Of a DNA stretch of 64,000 nucleotides, positions 59,249-64,000 are shown one piece after another. The position numbers and the translations under genes were made by a program. Numbering within the stretch: position 1 is the stretch's first letter; every line of letters starts with the position of its first letter. The notes beneath the pieces were generated by a model. That model did no database searches. It worked only from the letters and a program-made list of their open reading frames with translations, and was not told the origin of the DNA. The stretch is from Sphingomonas_Q fennica_A. GTDB taxonomy: Bacteria > Pseudomonadota > Alphaproteobacteria > Sphingomonadales > Sphingomonadaceae. The stretch lies in assembly GCA_036946415.1 (NCBI GenBank), contig JAQIJD010000005.1, positions 1 to 64,000 on the forward strand, given 5' to 3'.

Positions 59249-59764
59249 ATGGCGGACGCGGACCAGAACCTGCTGCACTCGGCCGATGGCGTCGAGCGGC
59301 CCGACAGCTATGCCCTCTTCTATCCGCCGGGATCGGATGCGGATCTCCGCTTCCGGCTGATGCGGCGGATGGTGGTCGGCGCGCGGCGCTGGCGCGTGCG
59401 GGTCGATCAGGCGATGCAGGAAGGGGGGCAAAGCCAGGCGCGCTGGGAAGCGCTGCTCTGCCTCGCGGCGCATCCGGACGGGCTGACGCAGGGTGAGCTG
59501 GCGCGCCTCGTCTCCGTCGAAGACCCGACGGTCGCGCGGATGCTGGCCGCGCTCGAACGCGACGGGCTGATCCATCGGGCAGTGGGTGCGGCGGACCGTC
59601 GCAAGCGGATCGTGCGCATCAGCGAGGCCGGGCGGATCGCGTTCGAGGCGATGCAGGCGACGACGGATCGCCTGCGCGACGATCTGCTGGCCGGGCTGGA
59701 CGGGGCCGAACTGCGCCACGGACTGCGCCTGCTGGACCGCATTCTCGCCCGTCTCGACGGCTGA
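59249..59764 (+). CDS. MarR-family transcriptional regulator
   Basis: 171 residues. Winged helix with LTQGELARLVSVEDPTVARMLAALERDGLIHRAVGAADRRKRIVRIS (recognition helix and DRR wing). It follows the dioxygenase by 44 bp on the same strand and most likely controls this locus through the palindrome at 58107-58124. Confidence 0.93.
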   Translation: MADADQNLLHSADGVERPDSYALFYPPGSDADLRFRLMRRMVVGARRWRVRVDQAMQEGGQSQARWEALLCLAAHPDGLTQGELARLVSVEDPTVARMLAALERDGLIHRAVGAADRRKRIVRISEAGRIAFEAMQATTDRLRDDLLAGLDGAELRHGLRLLDRILARLDG

Positions 59765-59921
59765 TCGCGCTGGCGGGGTCGGCCGACACAGGTTCCGGAT
59801 CGGCCACATCCTGCAACTCGTCGAAATGATGGTGAAATTTCACTCTTGCATGGGGAAAAGCCGTCATCTCGCTTAACCTGGGTGAACGCTAGCACCGTCA
59901 GAATGTTGCCAGACGGCGGTC

Positions 59922-60659
59922 ATGCAGGACCTGCCCCCCAATCCTCTTCTGGCGCATCTGCCGGACCCGTCGGAACTTTCGGAGACGGAACGCGACTATT
60001 TGGACATGATCGCTGCCGCACCCCTGCTGACGCTGGGTGCCCGCCGCGATCTGCTGCGCGACGGCGAGACGCTGCGGACCTGCCACGTCATCGTCCAGGG
60101 GTGGGCCTGCCGCTACAAGACGCTGGAGGACGGACGCCGCCAGATCACGGCCTTCGTGCTGCCCGGCGACCTGTGCGACCTCTATCCGCCGCTACTGGCG
60201 GAGATGGACCATTCGCTGGCGACGATCACGGCGATCCGCTACATCGAACTGCCGCGCGACCGCGTCGAGCAACTCGTCGTGGCGCCCGCCATCGGCCGCG
60301 CGCTGTGGCGGGACATGCTGGTGACGATGGCGATCCAGCGGGAATGGACCGTCAGCATCGGCCAGCGCGATGCGCTGGAGCGGCTGGCGCATATGCTGTG
60401 CGAATTGTTCTTCCGGTTGCGGGCGGCCGGGCTGGTGCGCGACGATCGCTGCGAATTTCCCCTCACCCAGACCGATCTGGCGGAGGCGACCGGGATGACG
60501 CCGGTGCACGTCAATCGCATGGTCCAGGAATTGCGCAGCCGCGGCCTGATCTACTGGAAGGGGCGCGTCCTCGAGATGCTCGATCTGCCCGGCCTGTGCC
60601 GCGCCGGCCTGTTCAACCCCACCTACCTCCACCAGTCCGCAGACCCGCGCCTCGCCTGA
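59922..60659 (+). CDS. Crp/Fnr-family transcriptional regulator
   Basis: 245 residues. N-terminal cyclic-nucleotide-binding-like domain (LLRDGETLRTCHVIVQGWACRYKTLEDGRRQITAFVLPGDLCDLY) and C-terminal Crp helix-turn-helix (LTQTDLAEATGMTPVHVNRMVQELRSRGLI). The four N-terminal iron-sulfur cysteines of true FNR are absent. Similar proteins are very common in sphingomonads. Signal unknown. Confidence 0.92.
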   Translation: MQDLPPNPLLAHLPDPSELSETERDYLDMIAAAPLLTLGARRDLLRDGETLRTCHVIVQGWACRYKTLEDGRRQITAFVLPGDLCDLYPPLLAEMDHSLATITAIRYIELPRDRVEQLVVAPAIGRALWRDMLVTMAIQREWTVSIGQRDALERLAHMLCELFFRLRAAGLVRDDRCEFPLTQTDLAEATGMTPVHVNRMVQELRSRGLIYWKGRVLEMLDLPGLCRAGLFNPTYLHQSADPRLA

Positions 60660-60680
60660 TCGTGCCGGACGGGCGCGCCG

Positions 60681-60962
60681 TCAGGCGGCCCGGGCCATCG
60701 CCGTCCGCAGCCGCCCGGCCATGTCGTCCAGCGTCACCGCGGCGATCCGCTCCTCCACCGCCGCCGTCGCGCGCAGCATGTCAGCGACGGCGAGCTGGAT
60801 CTGGGTGACGAGGTCGATCGCCTGGATGCTCGCCATATGCTGGCGCAGCGTCTGCTCGTCGCTGCCGAGATCGTAGGCGAGGTCGCCGAGCCGCGCCGTC
60901 GCCCGGACCAGTTCCTCCGCCAGCGCATCGGCAAGGGCGCGCGGCACGGCGACGTCGCTCAT
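60681..60962 (-). CDS. Small chemotaxis-operon protein with CheZ/CheT-like D-x3-Q motif
   Basis: 93 residues from ATG 60962, overlapping the divergent cheB stop (ATGA), last gene of the che operon. It is all-helical. QAIDLVTQIQLAVADML places Asp50 and Gln54 in a D-x3-Q pattern, like the CheZ active site DLTGQ and the reported S. meliloti CheT phosphatase motif. That suggests it may speed dephosphorylation of CheY-P. The chain is shorter than CheZ. The functional call is inference from motif and context. Confidence 0.6.
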   Translation of the reverse strand: MSDVAVPRALADALAEELVRATARLGDLAYDLGSDEQTLRQHMASIQAIDLVTQIQLAVADMLRATAAVEERIAAVTLDDMAGRLRTAMARAA

Positions 60963-61963
60963 TTGCCGCACAGCTTCAGGAGGGTGCCGGCCAGCGCCTC
61001 GGTGGGGACGGGCTGGCTCGCCATGTTCCTCTGCAACACGAAACCGCCCGCCTCGGCGGCGGACAGGACGTGGCCGCCGGCCGCCAGCATCGCCTTCAGC
61101 CCGTTGCCGCCGTCCTCGCTGCCTTCGGGCAGCAGCAGCACGCCGACCGCCTCGGCCCCCGCCGCGCGCGCGGCGGAGGCGAACAGCAGCGAGATCGACG
61201 GCCGCTCGCCGGCCACCGGATCGCGCGCCAGGAAGCGCAGCTTGCCGTTGGGCCAGCCGTCCACCACGACATGCGCATCGCCGGCGGGCGCGAGGTGGAC
61301 CGTGCCCTGTTCGATCGCGGCGCCTTCCGCCGCGACGACGACGCGCGGCGCCACCTCCTTGTCGAGCGTGTCGGCCATGCTCTGCGCGAGGCCGGGATCG
61401 AGATGCTGGACGACGACGATCGGCGGGCAATTGGCAGGCAGCCCGCCCAGGAAGGCGAACAGTCCCTGCGTGCTGGCGGCATCGCCGCCGACGACGACGA
61501 GCCGGCCGTTCCAGTCGAGCGGCGGGGCGGCGACGGGCGCGGCGGCGCGCGGCTTGGCCAGTTCCGCCTTGCGCGCGGCCTTGATGCGCTTGCCGAGCTT
61601 GGCGATGATCGCGTCCAGTTCCTTGGGGCTGGCGACCTTGGGCTTGGGGAAGCAATCGACCGCCCCCAGCCGCAGCGCCTCCACCGAATCCTCCGCGCCG
61701 GCGGTGGTGCGGGTGGAGAACATGATGACGGGCATCGGCCGGGTCGTCATGATCTCCTTCAGATAGTCGAGGCCGCTCATCCCCGGCATCTCGATGTCGA
61801 GCGTCATGACGTCGGGCATGAGATTCTCGACCATGCCGCGCGCTTCCGCGGCGCCGTCGGCCAGGCCGACCACCTTCACGGCGGGAATGCGTTCGAGCGC
61901 ACCGGAGATCAGCGCCCGCATGGTGAGCGAATCGTCGACGACGAGGACTTTGGTATCGGCCAT
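60959..61963 (-). CDS. Divergent CheB-like receiver-methylesterase
   Basis: 334 residues. Receiver domain: VVDDSLTMRAL, phospho-acceptor Asp in MTLDIEMPGMSG, Lys in DCFPKPKV. A linker (residues ~135-170) is followed by a CheB methylesterase fold. The triad Ser (DAASTQG), His (VVQHLDPG) and Asp (GSEDGGNG) is kept, but the canonical TGMGxDG loop is changed to LPEGSEDGG, and the FGMP-type C-terminus is replaced. It may be a weak or altered esterase. A canonical CheB gene lies at the right edge of the window. Confidence 0.85.
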   Translation of the reverse strand: MADTKVLVVDDSLTMRALISGALERIPAVKVVGLADGAAEARGMVENLMPDVMTLDIEMPGMSGLDYLKEIMTTRPMPVIMFSTRTTAGAEDSVEALRLGAVDCFPKPKVASPKELDAIIAKLGKRIKAARKAELAKPRAAAPVAAPPLDWNGRLVVVGGDAASTQGLFAFLGGLPANCPPIVVVQHLDPGLAQSMADTLDKEVAPRVVVAAEGAAIEQGTVHLAPAGDAHVVVDGWPNGKLRFLARDPVAGERPSISLLFASAARAAGAEAVGVLLLPEGSEDGGNGLKAMLAAGGHVLSAAEAGGFVLQRNMASQPVPTEALAGTLLKLCGK

Positions 61964-61990
61964 GGGATGTTCCTGCGGTAGGGCGGGCTG

Positions 61991-62434
61991 TCAGGCAGCC
62001 TCTGCCAGCGTGGGGGTCTGATCGACGAGCCGATCGAGCGAGAGGACGAGGATCAGCCGGTCGTCGGTGGTGGCGAGGCCGTCCAGGAAGCGCGTTGCCG
62101 GATTGTCCCCCATGTCGGGCACGGGCTGCATCGCTTCCGGCACGATCGAGACGATGTCGTTCACCGCGTCGACGATGATTCCCTGGAGCCTGTCGCCGAC
62201 ATGCACGACGATGATGACGTGGCGGACGCTGGGATCGGTCAGCCCCCAGCCGAGCCGCTGGCGCAGATCGAGCACCGGCAGCACCACGCCGCGCAGGTTG
62301 ACGACGCCGCGGACGTGCGGCGGCACGTTCGGCAGGGGCGTCGCCGGCGACCAGGCGCGGATCTCGCGGATCGCCATGATGTCGATGCCGAGCACCTGAT
62401 CGCCCAGCTCGAACGTGATGAGTTGTCGGGACAT
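61991..62434 (-). CDS. cheW: Chemotaxis adaptor CheW
   Basis: 147 residues with AAGGAG 7 nt upstream of the ATG. CheW beta-barrel with LITFELGDQVLGIDIMAIREI, PPHVRGVVNLRGVVLPVLDLRQRLG and GIIVDAVNDIVSI. It couples receptors to CheA at the signalling array. Confidence 0.97.
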   Translation of the reverse strand: MSRQLITFELGDQVLGIDIMAIREIRAWSPATPLPNVPPHVRGVVNLRGVVLPVLDLRQRLGWGLTDPSVRHVIIVVHVGDRLQGIIVDAVNDIVSIVPEAMQPVPDMGDNPATRFLDGLATTDDRLILVLSLDRLVDQTPTLAEAA

Positions 62435-62457
62435 CGTTCGTCTCCTTTGGGCCGGGG

Positions 62458-62820
62458 TCAGTGCAGCACGCGGCGGATCGCCGCGGCGAGCTTTTCGGGC
62501 TGGAAGGGCTTCACGATCCAGCCGGTGGCGCCGGCGGCGCGCGCGCGCTGCTTCTTCTCGTCCGAGCTTTCGGTGGTGAGGACGAGGATCGGAAGCGCCG
62601 TATCGCCCGCCCCGCGCACCTGCTCGATCAGGCCGAACCCGTCCATGCGCGGCATGTTGATGTCGGTGATGAGCAGGTCGGGCCGGCCTTCCCCCAGCCG
62701 CTCCAGCGCCTGCACGCCGTCCTCGGCCTCGGTCACCCGGTAGCCGAGGTCGGTAAGCGCGGCGCGCAGCAGCATCCGCATGCTGGGCGAATCGTCCACG
62801 GTCATGATCGTCTTGGCCAC
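62458..62820 (-). CDS. cheY: Chemotaxis response regulator CheY
   Basis: 120 residues from GTG 62820, chosen because GGAGG lies 8 nt upstream and the product begins AKTIMTVDDSPSM as in the family; ATG 62856 is an alternative. Single receiver domain: Asp pair in VDDS, phospho-acceptor in LITDINMPRMDGF, VLTTES Thr/Ser and Lys in WIVKPF. It binds the flagellar motor switch when phosphorylated. Confidence 0.95.
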   Translation of the reverse strand: MAKTIMTVDDSPSMRMLLRAALTDLGYRVTEAEDGVQALERLGEGRPDLLITDINMPRMDGFGLIEQVRGAGDTALPILVLTTESSDEKKQRARAAGATGWIVKPFQPEKLAAAIRRVLH

Positions 62821-62855
62821 AGGCCGTGCCTCCGTTGCAGGAATAGGGGTCGTCA

Positions 62856-63425
62856 TCAGAAGAATTCCACGTCGCCGACGGTGGACGGCACGGGGGCGGG
62901 CCGCGGCGGCGGCGCCACCGGCATCCGCACGCCCGCGCCTTCGATCGTGCGGCAGCGGCCGAGGCCGAGCGCGGCCCGGAACTCGATCCGCCGCGCCCCG
63001 CTGCCGCCCACGTCCTCGCCGACCAGCGGGATGCGTTCGTCGCGCAGGAAACGGCGGGCGAAGGCGACGTTGGCGCCGCCGATGTCGCGGAAGCTGCGGT
63101 GCATGGTCGCGCCGCCGTAGATGCGCGCCTTCATCCGGCTGCGCACCGCGCCCCTCGCCAGCATGGCGTTGATCAGGACTTCCATCGCATAGAGGCCGTA
63201 GCGTTGCAGCGAGGCCGGATCGTCCCCGCCGCCTTCCGCCAGCAGATAATGGTTGAGCCCGCCGACATGCGCGACCGGATCGTAGAGGCAGGCGGCGACG
63301 CAGCTGCCGAGCACGGTCGTCAGCACCTCGGACGGATCGGTCGAGACGCGCGTCTCGCCCTGCGCCACGGTAAGGCGGACGAGCCCATCGCGGCGGGCGA
63401 GAGCGGGGGCGGCGACGGCGCTCAT
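62856..63425 (-). CDS. cheD: Chemoreceptor glutamine deamidase CheD
   Basis: 189 residues from ATG 63425, overlapping the cheB stop. Catalytic Cys in VLGSCVAACLYDP, His in GGLNHYLLAEG and Thr in KARIYGGATMHRS. The proline-rich C-terminal ~35 residues end in GDVEFF, perhaps a partner-binding tail. It deamidates receptor glutamines and often interacts with CheY or CheC. Confidence 0.95.
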   Translation of the reverse strand: MSAVAAPALARRDGLVRLTVAQGETRVSTDPSEVLTTVLGSCVAACLYDPVAHVGGLNHYLLAEGGGDDPASLQRYGLYAMEVLINAMLARGAVRSRMKARIYGGATMHRSFRDIGGANVAFARRFLRDERIPLVGEDVGGSGARRIEFRAALGLGRCRTIEGAGVRMPVAPPPRPAPVPSTVGDVEFF

Positions 63426-64000
63426 GCCGCACACGCCTTCAGCAGCCGGCCGGCGATCAGCCGCAGCGGCAGTTGTTCCTGCACCGCGCCCATCTGGTGG
63501 GCGACGGCGGGCATGCCGTAGACGACGCTGGTCGCCTTGTCCTGCCCGAAGGTCCGGCAGCCGGCGTCGCGCATCGCCTTCAGCCCGGCGGCGCCGTCAT
63601 GGCCCATGCCGGTCAGGATCGCGCCCGCCGCATCGGCACCGACATAGCGGGCCACCGAATGGAACAGCCGATCGACCGACGGCCGGTGGCCGTTGACCCG
63701 ATCGCCCGCGACGAGGCGGCAATGGCGGCGCTGGTCGCTGCCTGCGATCTCGAGATGATCGTCGCCGCCCGGCGCCAGATAGACGAAGCCGCGCCGCAGG
63801 ACGGCGCCGGCGCGCGCCTGTTCGACGGTGGGGGCCGACAGCCGGTCGAGCCGCGCGGCGAAGCTGGGGGTGAAGGTGGCGGGCATATGCTGGACGATCA
63901 CGGTCGGCGGGCAATCCGCGGGAAAATCGCGCAGCAGCTCGATCAGCGCCTCGACCCCGCCGGTGGAGGAGCCGATGGCGATGATCGCACCGTCGCGCGG
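63422..64000 (-). CDS. cheB: Chemotaxis methylesterase CheB (canonical), 5' part outside the window
   Basis: 193 codons seen. It enters from the right edge in frame. Catalytic Ser in IAIGSSTGGVEAL, His in VIVQHMPATFTPSFAARLD, Asp in AILTGMGHDGAAGLKAM, then GQDKATSVVYGMPAVAHQMGA. The receiver domain lies beyond the window. It demethylates and deamidates receptors. First visible gene of the che operon. Confidence 0.96.
   Translation of the reverse strand, partial: PRDGAIIAIGSSTGGVEALIELLRDFPADCPPTVIVQHMPATFTPSFAARLDRLSAPTVEQARAGAVLRRGFVYLAPGGDDHLEIAGSDQRRHCRLVAGDRVNGHRPSVDRLFHSVARYVGADAAGAILTGMGHDGAAGLKAMRDAGCRTFGQDKATSVVYGMPAVAHQMGAVQEQLPLRLIAGRLLKACAA

Overview
The window looks like a chromosomal segment of a high-GC alphaproteobacterium, most probably a Sphingomonas or close relative (Sphingomonadaceae). 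The evidence is a complete 16S-tRNA-Ile-tRNA-Ala-23S-5S-tRNA-fMet operon, a mitochondrial/alphaproteobacterial-type ProS, a short AtpC, TonB-dependent uptake coupled to an Entner-Doudoroff gene cluster, and many sphingomonad-type conserved small proteins. Nearly all of it reads as core or stable accessory chromosome. I see no insertion sequence, prophage, integrase or CRISPR array.

Layout. 1-3.6 kb: the tail of an unrecognised gene, a zinc alcohol dehydrogenase, a periplasmic-type methyltransferase and an orphan CpaF ATPase. 3.6-8.9 kb: the F1 ATP synthase operon atpHAGDC (minus strand), with an extra coiled-coil/membrane-anchor gene between atpD and atpC and hairpin repeats between atpA and atpG. 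9-19 kb: secG, pyrG, proS, the lolC/E-lolD lipoprotein-release genes and dnaE. 19-22.5 kb: an entericidin-like lipoprotein, a membrane protein, a PAS-PAS-LuxR regulator (frameshifted), small proteins and tRNA-Lys. 22.6-25.9 kb: a three-gene isoquinoline-oxidoreductase-like molybdoenzyme locus (2Fe-2S subunit, molybdopterin subunit, diheme cytochrome c). 25.9-32.6 kb: a DUF3237 protein, nadA in an operon with DUF4230 and MBL-fold genes, outer-membrane and secreted proteins, uvrC (frameshifted) and a lipoprotein.

32.7-46.2 kb is a coherent sugar (probably sucrose) catabolic locus. A LacI regulator and a double-MarR-domain regulator lie downstream of an MFS sugar transporter. Twin LacI-type operators follow, and then on the opposite strand a TonB-dependent receptor, a GH13_4 sucrose hydrolase/amylosucrase, a ROK fructokinase, zwf, edd, glk and eda (frameshifted). 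Together these would import sucrose, split it, phosphorylate glucose and fructose, and send glucose-6-phosphate through the Entner-Doudoroff pathway.

46.3-52.3 kb: the rRNA operon, whose long processing stems and duplicated spacer module can be read directly from the sequence, followed by tRNA-fMet and tRNA-Arg. 52.4-56.4 kb: a secreted protein, nth, dapB, a Pit phosphate transporter with its DUF47 partner and a NUDIX domain. 56.6-60.7 kb: an FAD oxidoreductase, a TauD-family dioxygenase, a MarR regulator and a Crp/Fnr regulator. 60.7-64 kb: a chemotaxis operon (minus strand) with cheB, cheD, cheY, cheW, a second divergent CheB and a small protein carrying a CheZ/CheT-like D-x3-Q motif.

Four conserved genes (PAS-LuxR, MBL hydrolase, uvrC, eda), and possibly a fifth (NUDIX), are interrupted by single-base length differences, mostly inside G, C or T runs. 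This pattern points to residual sequencing error rather than real gene decay. No clearly new defence or mobile system was found. The most interesting leads are the CheT-like protein with the second CheB, the coiled-coil gene inside the atp operon, and the double-MarR regulator in the sucrose locus.
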